From contig NZ_CP083608.1 of NCBI RefSeq assembly GCF_020097135.1, forward strand, positions 1,612,001-1,676,000: 64,000 nt of DNA, read 5' to 3'. Source of the DNA: Macrococcus armenti. Its GTDB lineage: Bacteria; Bacillota; Bacilli; Staphylococcales; Staphylococcaceae. The stretch's first letter is position 1. Every line of letters starts with the position of its first letter. The notes beneath the pieces were generated by a model that saw only the letters and a list, made by a program, of their open reading frames with translations, did not search any database and was not told the DNA's origin. A program made the position numbers and the translations under genes. Shown here piece after piece: positions 18,364-27,628 of this stretch.

Positions 18364-19090
18364 GACAGTCACCTGTTACGTGTATATAAATCTCATCGAG
18401 CGATGCGTGTTCCATACCGAACTGCTGCTGTAAGTCTGCAAGTGTGCCTTGTGCAATAAGCTTTCCATGATGCATGAGCAGGAAGCGGTCACAATACTTC
18501 TCAGCTGTCGTTAATATATGTGTACTCATCAGTACAGTACGCCCTGCATTACGCGCTTCCACCATTAGATCTAGCATCGACTGAATGCCAAGCGGATCCA
18601 GACCTAAGAATGGCTCATCAATAATATGAAGCGCGGGCTTTACAATAAATGCACAAATAATCATCACTTTCTGTTTCATCCCTTTAGAAAAGTATGACGG
18701 AAATGCTTTTAATTTATCTTCAAGCCTGAAAACTTTAAGTAATGGTAATGCACGTTCCATTGCACTATCGAGTGGGATATTGTATGCCATCGCCGTCATA
18801 TCAATATGTTCCTGTAACGTTAATTCTTCATATAATACAGGTGATTCCGGAATATATGAAAGTTTATTACGATATTCATAAGGTTGCGTACTCAGTGAAA
18901 CACCATCGATAGAAAGTTCACCTGAAATCGGGCGTAACAATCCAAGCATATGTTTAATTGTCGTACTTTTACCCGCACCATTTAATCCGATGAGTCCAGT
19001 AATGACACCTTTTGGCAATTCAAAGTCAATATTATGTATTACAGGTTGATTACCATATCCACCTGTTAAATTCGTCACTTTCACTGTCAT
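18356..19090 (-). CDS. ecsA: ABC transporter ATP-binding protein EcsA
   Basis: Walker A GLNGAGKST is near residue 36, the signature FSKGMKQKV near 137, Walker B LHIIDEPFLGLD near 157 and the H-loop MSTHIL near 190. The start is placed at ATG 19090, 7 bases after GGAG; ATG 19096 touches the Shine-Dalgarno sequence. It energises EcsB. It is divergent from hit, as in S. aureus and B. subtilis. Confidence 0.92.
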   Translation of the reverse strand: MTVKVTNLTGGYGNQPVIHNIDFELPKGVITGLIGLNGAGKSTTIKHMLGLLRPISGELSIDGVSLSTQPYEYRNKLSYIPESPVLYEELTLQEHIDMTAMAYNIPLDSAMERALPLLKVFRLEDKLKAFPSYFSKGMKQKVMIICAFIVKPALHIIDEPFLGLDPLGIQSMLDLMVEARNAGRTVLMSTHILTTAEKYCDRFLLMHHGKLIAQGTLADLQQQFGMEHASLDEIYIHVTGDCHE

Positions 19091-19119
19091 GGTCATTCTC
19101 CATTCAAACGTTTTTCATC

Positions 19120-19149
19120 ATTGTATCAAATTCATGATTGTCGCTACAA
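19120..19149 (-). promoter_or_regulatory. Probable ecsAB promoter
   Basis: Minus strand TTGTAG (19149-19144), an 18-base spacer and TACAAT (19125-19120), 30 bases before ecsA. A TATAAT at 19187-19192 probably belongs to the hit promoter on the other strand. Confidence 0.5.
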
Positions 19150-19222
19150 TTATAACGTATGTCATGATTATTTTGATACAATCTTATATAATAGAAATAA
19201 TTACAATTTGGGAGGTTATATT

Positions 19223-19639
19223 ATGTCAGAAACAGTATTCAGTAAAATTTTAAAAGGCGAAATTCCTTCATATAAAGTATACGAAGATGATTATACGTAC
19301 GCTTTCCTTGATATTTCTCAAGTATCTAAAGGTCATACGCTCGTAATCCCGAAAAATGCTGCCGAAGATATTCTATCAATTGATACTGAAGATTTAAAAC
19401 ATGTCATCGCTTCAGTTCAAAAAGTAGCGAAAGCGGTAGATAAAGCATTTCAGCCGGACGGTATTAACGTTATCCAGAACAATCGTTCATTTGCTGATCA
19501 ATCCGTATTCCACATTCACTTCCACATTATCCCGAGATATAAAGATGATACAGATGGATTCGGTTATAAGTGGGAGACACATCCTGATGCATTTAATATG
19601 GACGAATTAAGAAATAGTATTAGCAGCGCAATTGACTAA
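19223..19639 (+). CDS. hit: HIT-family nucleotide hydrolase
   Basis: A 138-residue histidine-triad protein. The catalytic HxHxH run HIHFHIIPR is near residues 97-105, and the N-terminal segment FSKILKGEIPSYKVYEDD is typical of the HinT branch. Such enzymes cleave nucleoside phosphoramidates or similar nucleotides. ATG 19223 follows GGGAGG; the upstream extension to 19121 contains the promoter. It is conserved opposite ecsA. Confidence 0.92.
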   Translation: MSETVFSKILKGEIPSYKVYEDDYTYAFLDISQVSKGHTLVIPKNAAEDILSIDTEDLKHVIASVQKVAKAVDKAFQPDGINVIQNNRSFADQSVFHIHFHIIPRYKDDTDGFGYKWETHPDAFNMDELRNSISSAID

Positions 19640-19697
19640 CGATTTCGCACATATTCTATTGATATATGGGTATAATATTTAAAAAGGAGGATTTTAT

Positions 19698-20054
19698 ATG
19701 AAATTATCACGTATTGCACTTGGTTTTGGTGTTGGTATCGCAGCTGGTACTGTCGCTGCATTATTAAACGCGCCAAAGTCAGGCAAAGAATTACAGCAAG
19801 GGTTTAAGTCAACTACGAATGATGCGAAAGCACAAGTAAGTCAACTCAAAAACGATAGCGCAGATTTAAAAGTTTCTATCTTAAATACAAAGCAGGCAAC
19901 TCAAGATGTAATGAGTGCGATGGCTGATGAAATTAAAACGATGATTACAGATTTTAAATCAGATATCGCACCGAATATTGACAGCATTAAACAAAATGTT
20001 GAAAACATTAATAACCGTAAAGATGAAATTATTCAGGAAATCTCTAAAAAATAA
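19698..20054 (+). CDS. YtxH-domain protein
   Basis: A 118-residue protein with a glycine-rich N-terminal hydrophobic segment (IALGFGVGIAAGTVAALLNAPKSGKEL, read in parts) that defines the YtxH domain. A long polar helix, probably coiled coil, runs to the end (DFKSDIAPNIDSIKQNVENI near 83-102). YtxH proteins are linked to stress and the envelope; the mechanism is unknown. AAGGAGG precedes ATG 19698. It is probably read with hit, 58 bp upstream. Confidence 0.82.
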   Translation: MKLSRIALGFGVGIAAGTVAALLNAPKSGKELQQGFKSTTNDAKAQVSQLKNDSADLKVSILNTKQATQDVMSAMADEIKTMITDFKSDIAPNIDSIKQNVENINNRKDEIIQEISKK

Positions 20055-20122
20055 TATATTAAAAATTCAGAATAAATATTCATAATCAATTTGCACTATG
20101 CTAAAATAATATTATTAAAGTT

Positions 20123-20155
20123 AAAAGTATGATGTTACAATCATACTTTTTTTTA
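20123..20155 (+). terminator. Terminator downstream of ytxH
   Basis: AAAAGTATGAT and ATCATACTTTT arms are followed by a further T run on the plus strand. It lies about 70 bp after the gene. Confidence 0.75.
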
Positions 20156-20226
20156 TATTATTATTAATATATTATGAAATGACATTTATTATAAAGGATT
20201 TGTCATATTTCGGAAGGTGGACAACG

Positions 20227-20778
20227 ATGAAGCGAGAACGCGAAAAAGAAATTATCGACAAAATGTTATTTACACACAAAGTTTCTCAATTAAGCAAAGC
20301 TTTATGGAAAACTGTAGAAAAAGACTGGCAGAACTGGATTAAGCCATATGACTTAAATATTAACGAACACCACATTCTTGTCATTATAAGAAATCTTGAA
20401 AAAGCAACGATTTCAGAAGTGAGTCAGTACGGCGTAATGCACGTTTCAACCGTATTTAATTTTGCAAAAAACTTAGAAAAACGCGGTTACTTAACGATGC
20501 CTAAAAGTAAGTTTGACAAACGTAATACATATCTAGAGCTCACTGAAAAAGGTAAAGAAGTATTATACGAAACATATAAAGGATATAAAGAATCAGATGA
20601 TCGAATTTATGATGCTGCGAGTAACTATAAAGAGCTCATGTTCGACCTTCCGGCATTTACCGAACTTAAGTTTATCGTCGCCCAAATTTATGGTCCTGAC
20701 TTTATTACGCACCTCGAAAAAAGCCACAATGATCTGTTAAAAATATTACTTGACGAAAACGAGGAAGATAATGCATAA
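20227..20778 (+). CDS. scoC: MarR-type regulator ScoC (Hpr)
   Basis: A 183-residue winged-helix protein of the Hpr/ScoC branch of MarR, a transition-state repressor of proteases and peptide transport in Bacillus. The winged helix is near residues 43-105: ISEVSQYGVMHVSTVFNFAK (recognition region) then wing KSKFDKRNTYLELTEKG. ATG 20227 follows GGAAGGTGG. A partial inverted repeat (AAATGACA...TGTCATATTT) overlaps the upstream region and might be autoregulatory. It lies upstream of prsA, as in related genomes. Confidence 0.85.
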   Translation: MKREREKEIIDKMLFTHKVSQLSKALWKTVEKDWQNWIKPYDLNINEHHILVIIRNLEKATISEVSQYGVMHVSTVFNFAKNLEKRGYLTMPKSKFDKRNTYLELTEKGKEVLYETYKGYKESDDRIYDAASNYKELMFDLPAFTELKFIVAQIYGPDFITHLEKSHNDLLKILLDENEEDNA

Positions 20779-20811
20779 TTGCTAGGTAAATTAACCAATA
20801 AGGAGATTGCC

Positions 20812-21387
20812 ATGTATTTATGTAATAAAAACTTTAATATCAGATTAACATATGGTATTCAAAGAATTATGCTTATATCAGCGTTACTTGGTATTATTGT
20901 TTATATTGTCAGCTTTGAAGTTTTCTCCGCAATATTCGGGAAAAAGTTCTCAGATGACAATTTTTTATTATTTGTAGCGAGTTTACTTTGTCTTTACCCT
21001 GTTCATAAATTGTTGCATATGCTGCCATTTATACAGGATACGAAGTCGCTCATTATTCAAAAAACATCAAAGTCAAAGTACTTTCCGTTATTTAATACGA
21101 GAGTCAATCATCCAGTCCATAAATTACACTTTGCATTTGCATTGATGTGCCCAGTTGTTATTATTACAATCATAACAATTGTTGGCGCAGTAATGTATAC
21201 ACAATTTGCACATTATTTCTTATTTATCTTTGCAGTGAATATTGGATTATCGTTTATCGACTTTGTTTATTTGAAATATATTATGAGCACACCACAATGT
21301 TCGTTTGTTGAAGAGCGTAAATATGGCCTTGAAGTTTTAAGTAAACACGATTTACCATTAAATTTCCATCATTCTGACATAAGATAA
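20812..21387 (+). CDS. DUF3267 membrane protein
   Basis: A 191-residue protein with about four hydrophobic helices (near 20-40, 55-75, 110-135, 140-165). Histidines sit in VHKLLHM and HPVHKLHF, a pattern of DUF3267 proteins that has prompted comparison with membrane metalloproteases. ATG 20812 has AGGAG at 6 bases; the TTG start at 20779 would abut the scoC stop. It lies between scoC and prsA, as in staphylococci. Confidence 0.8.
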   Translation: MYLCNKNFNIRLTYGIQRIMLISALLGIIVYIVSFEVFSAIFGKKFSDDNFLLFVASLLCLYPVHKLLHMLPFIQDTKSLIIQKTSKSKYFPLFNTRVNHPVHKLHFAFALMCPVVIITIITIVGAVMYTQFAHYFLFIFAVNIGLSFIDFVYLKYIMSTPQCSFVEERKYGLEVLSKHDLPLNFHHSDIR

Positions 21388-21395
21388 ATGTAATC

Positions 21396-21423
21396 TTGAA
21401 GACTTTATGTTAAAATCTAATAT
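21396..21423 (+). promoter_or_regulatory. Possible prsA promoter
   Basis: TTGAAG (21396-21401), a 16-base spacer and TAATAT (21418-21423), 43 bases before prsA. In staphylococci prsA responds to cell-wall stress through VraR; no VraR site is claimed here. Confidence 0.4.
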
Positions 21424-21466
21424 TAGTTAGTAACTAAATTAAATAGCAAGTAAAAGGAGCATTTAA

Positions 21467-22378
21467 ATGACAAACTTCAAAAAAATTATGATGCCAGCAG
21501 CACTTTCTGTATCAATCTTAGGATTAACAGCTTGTGGAAATAGTGACGGAGAAACACTTGTTTCATCTAAAGCTGGAGATGTAAAACAATCAGACATCAT
21601 GAAAGAAATTGGTAATGAACAAATCGCTAAAGCATCATTCCAGTTAATCTTTAACGATGTTCTTAAAGAGAAATATGGTAAGAAAGTTGACGAAGAAAAA
21701 ATTAATAAAGAAACAGACAAAGAAATTAAAAAATACGGTGACGAAAAAACATTCGAAAAACTATTACAACAACAAAGTCCTGGTATGACTGTTGAACAAT
21801 ATAAAAAGAAACGTGTTTCTGATGAATATCAAAAATTATTCCTGAATGACACGATTAAAGTATCAGACAAAGATATTAAAGATACAGCGAAGAAAGCATC
21901 ACACATTTTAATCGCAGTGAAATCTGAATCAAATAAAGATGGTTTAAGCGATAAAGAAGCAAAAGCGAAAGCAGAAGAAATTTTACAGCAAGTTAAAGAA
22001 AACAAAGGTGATTTCAAGAAAATTGCTAAAAAAGAATCAGATGATACACAATCAGCGAAAAATAATGGTGAACTTGGCTATGTCGTAAAAGGTCAAACAG
22101 TTGAAGCATTCGAAAAAGCATTATTCAAATTAAAACCGGGTGAAATTTCAGATATCGTAAAAACAGAATTCGGTTACCACATCATTATGGCTGAAGAAGA
22201 TAAAGATTTCGCAAAAGAAAAAGATAAACTCGTACAAACGATTCGTCAAAATAAATTACAGAACGATCCGAAATTATACGTACAAGCAGTACAAAAATTA
22301 TTTAAAGAATACGATGTAGACTTTAAAGATAAAGACATCAAAAAGTATGTTGATGATCAAATTTTAAAAGCAAAATAA
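21467..22378 (+). CDS. prsA: Foldase lipoprotein PrsA
   Basis: Extracytoplasmic peptidyl-prolyl isomerase anchored in the membrane, which folds secreted proteins. The signal peptide ends in the lipobox LTAC with Cys23. The parvulin (PpiC) domain spans about 140-235: KASHILIAV, a lysine-rich helix, GELGYVVKGQTVEAFEKAL and GYHIIMAEE. Charged helices flank it. The 303-residue length is normal. It is monocistronic, with a clear terminator. Confidence 0.95.
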   Translation: MTNFKKIMMPAALSVSILGLTACGNSDGETLVSSKAGDVKQSDIMKEIGNEQIAKASFQLIFNDVLKEKYGKKVDEEKINKETDKEIKKYGDEKTFEKLLQQQSPGMTVEQYKKKRVSDEYQKLFLNDTIKVSDKDIKDTAKKASHILIAVKSESNKDGLSDKEAKAKAEEILQQVKENKGDFKKIAKKESDDTQSAKNNGELGYVVKGQTVEAFEKALFKLKPGEISDIVKTEFGYHIIMAEEDKDFAKEKDKLVQTIRQNKLQNDPKLYVQAVQKLFKEYDVDFKDKDIKKYVDDQILKAK

Positions 22379-22379
22379 A

Positions 22380-22414
22380 AAAAGTGGCTAGAACATTTTT
22401 GTTCTAGCCACTTT
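22380..22414 (+). terminator. prsA terminator
   Basis: AAAAGTGGCTAGAAC and its exact complement around a short T-rich loop, with a T run after the stem. Confidence 0.9.
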
Positions 22415-22470
22415 TGTTCCGCCATTTCGTCTGTTAGTCGAAGGTGATAGGTGTTTATGTCTTCCTTTTT

Positions 22471-23412
22471 TTAATCTAGAGATATAGGTTTATAAAACTG
22501 ACGATTTTCTAATGCAAAAATACGCTCTGTATACTGCCCTTTCTCTACTTTCTTCATATGTTTGTCAAACATCTGCATACGTGCATCAATATTATCGATA
22601 AAGTGCAGAATTTCCGCTTCTTTTAACATCGGTAATTTCGGTGATCCATACTCATACTTACCGTGATGACTTAATATCATATGACGCAGTAACATTACTT
22701 CTTCACCTTCAATATTATGTTCACGTGCAATACTTGCAACTTCATCACTCATAATTGAAATATGGCCAAGTAAGTTCCCTTCTACTGTATACGTCGTCGC
22801 AACAGGTCCGGATAATTCTTTAACTTTCCCCATATCATGTGCAATGATACCTGCATAGAGCAGACTGCGATTCAATGTCGGATAAATATCACACAGTGCT
22901 TTCGCCTGTTTCAGCATCGTTAATACATGGAACAATAAACCTGAAACAAAGTTATGGTGATTGCTACTGGCAGCAGGATATACCATAAACTGATGTGCAT
23001 ATTTCTTAAGTAATAGACGGATAATGCGTTGTAAATTTGCATTTTCAATTTCGATGACATAATCCATCAACTGTTCCATCATTTCATCTTCATCAATCGG
23101 TGCACTTTCTAAAAAATTCTCTAATTTCACACCATCTTCAGGTGTTACAAGTCTGAATTGATTTACTTTCATCTGTTTACGACCACGATAATCAATGACA
23201 TCACCTTTAACACGAACTAACTGTTCAGGTTGTAACAGATTTATATCTTTTTCTGATACCGTCCATACTTTCGCTTCAATTTCTCCGCTTTTATCTTTAA
23301 GATAAAGCGTTAAATACGGCTTACCTTGTCCAGTCACCCCTTGAATTGACTTATGAATTAAAAAGTAATGGTCAACTTGAGAGCCTGGTTTTAATGTTTC
23401 TATCGTTCTCAC
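22471..23412 (-). CDS. yhaM: 3'-5' exoribonuclease YhaM
   Basis: A 313-residue protein with an N-terminal OB-fold nucleic-acid domain (about 10-95, [18 protein letters not shown]) and a C-terminal HD hydrolase domain. The metal motif [10 protein letters not shown] is near 191-200, with further histidines in [15 protein letters not shown] near 241-255. YhaM trims RNA and single-stranded DNA. It follows yhaN without a gap, as in Bacillus and S. aureus. Confidence 0.94.
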   Translation of the reverse strand: MRTIETLKPGSQVDHYFLIHKSIQGVTGQGKPYLTLYLKDKSGEIEAKVWTVSEKDINLLQPEQLVRVKGDVIDYRGRKQMKVNQFRLVTPEDGVKLENFLESAPIDEDEMMEQLMDYVIEIENANLQRIIRLLLKKYAHQFMVYPAASSNHHNFVSGLLFHVLTMLKQAKALCDIYPTLNRSLLYAGIIAHDMGKVKELSGPVATTYTVEGNLLGHISIMSDEVASIAREHNIEGEEVMLLRHMILSHHGKYEYGSPKLPMLKEAEILHFIDNIDARMQMFDKHMKKVEKGQYTERIFALENRQFYKPISLD

Positions 23413-26334
23413 TTATTTAACCTCCTTCTTGTTGCGTTCCAGTACAATTGTCTGCTTACTGTTAATTGTAGAAGAACGGTTGCAAGTGTAATAGATAATT
23501 TGATTATGCTGCTGTTTAAGCATATATTCAAGTATACGTTCTCGTCTGTTTTTATCAAAGTGAACAAACGCATCGTCAATAATGATTGGGAATGGATAAT
23601 ATCTTCTTAACGAATGAATTAAGCTTAGTCTTAATGCAATATATAATAATTCTTTCGTAGACTGTGACAACTCTGTCGGATGATACACTTGCCCGTCAGC
23701 TGCAACAGTTGTCAAATGTTCATCATAAATAATTTTCGTATAACGACCTTCAGTTAAATACGTAAAGATTTCAGCTGCATCATCAATAACGAATGGCATA
23801 CGTTCTTCACGGACTTCATTAATGTGCGCCTGAATTAAAGTATCAATATAATTTACTGATAAGTATGTTTCTACAAGTTTATTAAATTGGTTTTTCTTTA
23901 TTTCATATTCAAACTTTAGTTTTGATAACGTATCATCTTCACATATTTGCTGCATAGAACGCTCTAGTTCATTTAAATGCTGCTGTATATTACTACGTTC
24001 ATCAACTAATGATTTAATATGTGTTTTTATATCTAGCAACTGATCGTTTAATATCGCTTCTGGCACTTCAGCAAGATTCGTATTATCCTCATACGTGAAT
24101 GCTTGATTCCTAAGCAGCTCACTTAAGTCGTTAAAACGTTCTAAGTTTGTATGATAACTCACATATGCTGCCTCTTTAGCATAATAGCTTGAAATATCCT
24201 CTACCTCTGCTTCTTCAAATAATGCATGCTGTTCATCAATATTCTGTTGCATTGTTGCATTAATAATTTCAATTTCTTTCTTTAATAAATCTCGTTTATC
24301 TGCATTTTTACTATATTGAAATTTTTCTTTCTCATCTGTAGTCAACATATTCTTTAAATCATGGAATATAGATGCTGCCTCAGTTTTCACGGGTAGTTTC
24401 GGTATGAGCGTTAGTACACTCTGATCAAACGTATCCAGACGTCCCTTCATTTCTTCAATTTTAGCATCACACTTTAAAATTTCATCATGTATACGCACTA
24501 ATTTATGAATAGCGCGATAAGCAGAAGTTAATCGGTTATTTGGATAATTACTTTGTATTTTAAGTGCAGTTTTATGCTGTATAAGCACTTTATGTGTCGC
24601 TTCAATTTCTTTTTGTATAGTTTCTAAATGCTCTTGTAACGCTTCTTTTTGAGATTGTTCACGATTTAACTGCACGGTAACGTTTAATAACTTATCACGT
24701 AATACTTTCTGATCATTTAAATCAAACGATAAATCAAAGTCATGTTCAAGTTTATAAATATTATCCTCTAATTGTTTTACTTCTTCAGCTAATTCATCAT
24801 TAAAGCGTACATCCGGTTTTTTATTAAATATCACCATCAATAATGCAATTACACATACGACAGAGAATATACTACCTGGAATCCATAATGCATTCATAAA
24901 ACTATAAATTAACGCTGCAAGGCTAATAATGGCTGTTATCACATATATCGTCTGCTGCAGTTTATGTTTATTTAGTTCACGTGTTTCAAAAGCAGTTGCT
25001 TCTTCACTCAATTTTTTAAAGAGCTTAGATTTACTTTCAAGCGCCTTACGCTGATCATGCAGTTCCTGAGCTTTATTAAAACGCTCATCATGCACTTTCT
25101 CTTTATTTAATGCTTTAGATTCATTGGATAATCTATCAACGTTTAGCGTTACAAATTGTAACTCTCTATTAATTTGCGTACGTTCAAGTTCTTGTTTCTC
25201 AAGTTTGTTAATCGCTTCTGCGATATCAGTTTGTACTTTCTGACTCAATTCAACTGTTTCAAATTTCTGCCATCCGATATCCTGCATTAAAGCATTCATT
25301 TCAGTTGTTAGTGTATCACGTTGCTGCGTTACGCTTCTCACATCACCATGTAGCTGTTTTATCGGTTGTTCTCGTTTTATAACATCTCGTGAAGCTTCAA
25401 TAAGATGATCAGGTAATAGTTCAATCGCATCCATCTCAGATGTTACCTGGTTTAACTTTTCTTCTCGAAGTTCAAGGTCTTTCGTTAAGTTTTGCGCCTG
25501 ATGTTTCAGTGCCTCAAAACGATTAATGCCCTGCTCCGGAAATTGAGGTGGCGCTATATTGAGTTTTAACTCTAGCGCTTTCCATTCCTTAGCATCTTTT
25601 TGATGTGCGATTTCTCTTTCTTTATGTCCTTTAACTTCTTCAAGCTCTTTAAGCTGTAATTCAATATGTTCAACACGTCTTGAATCTTTCTGATGCGTAT
25701 CATACATTTGTGCATAATGCGCTTTTACATCATCCTGGGCTCTAATTTCTGCTTCTAAATGCTGTAATGCTTTTGCTTTTTCAAAAATAATCCCTGTATC
25801 TTTATCTGTATTAAATAAATGCGCCTGCTCTTCTTTTATCGTACTTTGTAAATCTGTAAACTCAGTAGAACCGAATGAGCCTGCCTGCAATAAGTATGCT
25901 TCAAGTTTTTCCTGCGTCAGTTTACGATGTACTTCCTGCAAACCGAGCACATCAAATGAAAATATTGATTTGTATGTATCTTTAGTCATATAATTCATGA
26001 TCTGGTTAAACCATTCAATTGGTTTTTCAATATCATCATGAACGACTTTTACTTTTTCTTTACCATGAACAAACACACGTTCAATCTTAATCGTAGTACC
26101 ATCAATATGTTCCAGTTCTATATTACCACCATACTGTGGTGCAAACCTTGGTTCTAGACGCGGCTCATATTCTCCCTCTTTCGGAAAACCGAAAAGTAAC
26201 GCATGGATAAATGCCTGCATTGTAGATTTACCAGCTTCATTCTCTCCGAAGATTTGAACGAAATCATGATTAAACTGAAACTTTCGATGTTCTAACCTTC
26301 CGTATCCGTATATTTCTAAAGTCTTAATCTTCAT
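23413..26334 (-). CDS. yhaN: SbcC/Rad50-like ATPase YhaN
   Basis: A 973-residue ABC-type ATPase with the Rad50 layout. Walker A GENEAGKST is near residue 32. A long coiled coil is interrupted near 458-505 by two membrane-spanning helices (ITAIISLAALIYSF and SVVCVIALLMVIF). The signature ELSQSTKELLYIALRLS is near 890 and Walker B PIIIDDAFVHFD near 920. ATG 26334 follows AAAGGTG. It overlaps the end of yhaO, its expected nuclease partner. All nucleotide-binding motifs are intact, in contrast to YhaO. Confidence 0.9.
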   Translation of the reverse strand: MKIKTLEIYGYGRLEHRKFQFNHDFVQIFGENEAGKSTMQAFIHALLFGFPKEGEYEPRLEPRFAPQYGGNIELEHIDGTTIKIERVFVHGKEKVKVVHDDIEKPIEWFNQIMNYMTKDTYKSIFSFDVLGLQEVHRKLTQEKLEAYLLQAGSFGSTEFTDLQSTIKEEQAHLFNTDKDTGIIFEKAKALQHLEAEIRAQDDVKAHYAQMYDTHQKDSRRVEHIELQLKELEEVKGHKEREIAHQKDAKEWKALELKLNIAPPQFPEQGINRFEALKHQAQNLTKDLELREEKLNQVTSEMDAIELLPDHLIEASRDVIKREQPIKQLHGDVRSVTQQRDTLTTEMNALMQDIGWQKFETVELSQKVQTDIAEAINKLEKQELERTQINRELQFVTLNVDRLSNESKALNKEKVHDERFNKAQELHDQRKALESKSKLFKKLSEEATAFETRELNKHKLQQTIYVITAIISLAALIYSFMNALWIPGSIFSVVCVIALLMVIFNKKPDVRFNDELAEEVKQLEDNIYKLEHDFDLSFDLNDQKVLRDKLLNVTVQLNREQSQKEALQEHLETIQKEIEATHKVLIQHKTALKIQSNYPNNRLTSAYRAIHKLVRIHDEILKCDAKIEEMKGRLDTFDQSVLTLIPKLPVKTEAASIFHDLKNMLTTDEKEKFQYSKNADKRDLLKKEIEIINATMQQNIDEQHALFEEAEVEDISSYYAKEAAYVSYHTNLERFNDLSELLRNQAFTYEDNTNLAEVPEAILNDQLLDIKTHIKSLVDERSNIQQHLNELERSMQQICEDDTLSKLKFEYEIKKNQFNKLVETYLSVNYIDTLIQAHINEVREERMPFVIDDAAEIFTYLTEGRYTKIIYDEHLTTVAADGQVYHPTELSQSTKELLYIALRLSLIHSLRRYYPFPIIIDDAFVHFDKNRRERILEYMLKQQHNQIIYYTCNRSSTINSKQTIVLERNKKEVK

Positions 26335-27508
26335 GGCGATCACCTTTCATCAACATTTTGAGATGTGCTTCTCCACGATCTATTAATGCTTCCGTATTAA
26401 TTTCGCTGGCAGTGACAAACTTCTGAATGTAAGACTGCTGTACAGGTTCTTTCGCCTTTGTTAAATAAGACAAATCATGGAGGACATCATTGAATTCATC
26501 CTTTAATGTATGCGGTGCGTATTTTTCATTTGTGTATATATCATCTATCCATATAAACTGCTCTTCAGCCATCTCCGCAATTTGAAGCTGTTCCTTTATT
26601 TGCGCTAACATTTGCTGGTTTATTAAAGTCTCACCATCATTTTGCAGCGTTAAGCGATAAAGTTGTCTACCGTTTGCGCGAACAGATTGTTTAAATGCTT
26701 CAATATCCTGATAAATTGCGTGGCGCTCAATACTCGTTAGTTTTAAAGCTGCCTCGTGAAATGTAATAATATTAACTGGCACAAAAGTAGCATTCAACTG
26801 ACTACTATCTCCTTCAACATAAACATATCCGCAATCTCCAGTTTCCGTGAAGTTTGTCGCCTGAAGTTTACCTGGATAATGCATGTGTGGCAGTTCATTC
26901 AATGTCATTTGCTTATTATATCCACCAAGTGCCCAGTAATGATATAACTTACGGTTTAACTCTTCAATATGGAATTCAGTATGCGTGTCTTCACCTTTTA
27001 ACTTATGATGTAAACCATTTAGTATACCAATATGAATCGTCTGATCAACTTCATTTACAGGATATTGATCCAGCTTATATTCATAGTTAGAGTATTCTTT
27101 ATAACTGAATCCATGAAAGAAAATACGTGATTTGTTTTTCGTAACAAGTTCATACGTCTGTACTTCATCAGAGAATACAATTACGTTATCGGGAAACTTA
27201 TAAAATGACTGCACGGACATGTTGTCCTCTATACCGTGTATATAATAAACGTAAATATTCTCTTCCTTTAATCGTGCAAATTGTTTTGCTGCAAAATCAT
27301 CTGCTTTAATATTGCGATTTTTACTCGAAAATAAATTCCCACTTATAACAATAAAGTCCACTTGTTTGTCAATCGCATCATCAACAACGTGCTTTAAACT
27401 TTGAAAGCTTGAATTACGAAGCGACTTCATTATATAATCGGGAACATTTCCAACTAACTGAAACGGTTCATCTAATCGTATGTCTGAGCAATGTATAAAT
27501 TTAATCAT
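26324..27508 (-). CDS. yhaO: YhaO, metallophosphoesterase-fold protein with degenerate active site
   Basis: SbcD/Mre11-like family, 394 residues, in the expected place before yhaN. The fold is recognisable, but the metal-site motifs are changed: SDIRLDEPF where the family has xDLHLDSPF, SGNLFSS for GDLFD, HGIEDN for GNHD, ILNGLHH for the LHG segment, and ALGGYNK for ALGHIH. The reading frame is intact over full length with normal composition, so this looks like a maintained pseudoenzyme and not a decaying gene. ATG 27508 has GAGG at 6 bases. It could be a structural partner of YhaN. Confidence 0.85.
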   Translation of the reverse strand: MIKFIHCSDIRLDEPFQLVGNVPDYIMKSLRNSSFQSLKHVVDDAIDKQVDFIVISGNLFSSKNRNIKADDFAAKQFARLKEENIYVYYIHGIEDNMSVQSFYKFPDNVIVFSDEVQTYELVTKNKSRIFFHGFSYKEYSNYEYKLDQYPVNEVDQTIHIGILNGLHHKLKGEDTHTEFHIEELNRKLYHYWALGGYNKQMTLNELPHMHYPGKLQATNFTETGDCGYVYVEGDSSQLNATFVPVNIITFHEAALKLTSIERHAIYQDIEAFKQSVRANGRQLYRLTLQNDGETLINQQMLAQIKEQLQIAEMAEEQFIWIDDIYTNEKYAPHTLKDEFNDVLHDLSYLTKAKEPVQQSYIQKFVTASEINTEALIDRGEAHLKMLMKGDRHED

Positions 27509-27573
27509 CATAACCCTCACTTTACTTGATACTCTTAATTTTACAACAAATTGTATGATTTATGTAATGAAAG

Positions 27574-27628
27574 TGAAAAAAACTATATGATATGACAGAA
27601 ACAAAAATTTCTATCAAATCATATAGTT
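27574..27628 (-). terminator. hemZ terminator
   Basis: AACTATATGAT / ATCATATAGTT arms with an inner AGAAA/TTTCT stem and a T7 run on the minus strand. It overlaps the hemZ stop and precedes yhaO. Confidence 0.8.
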
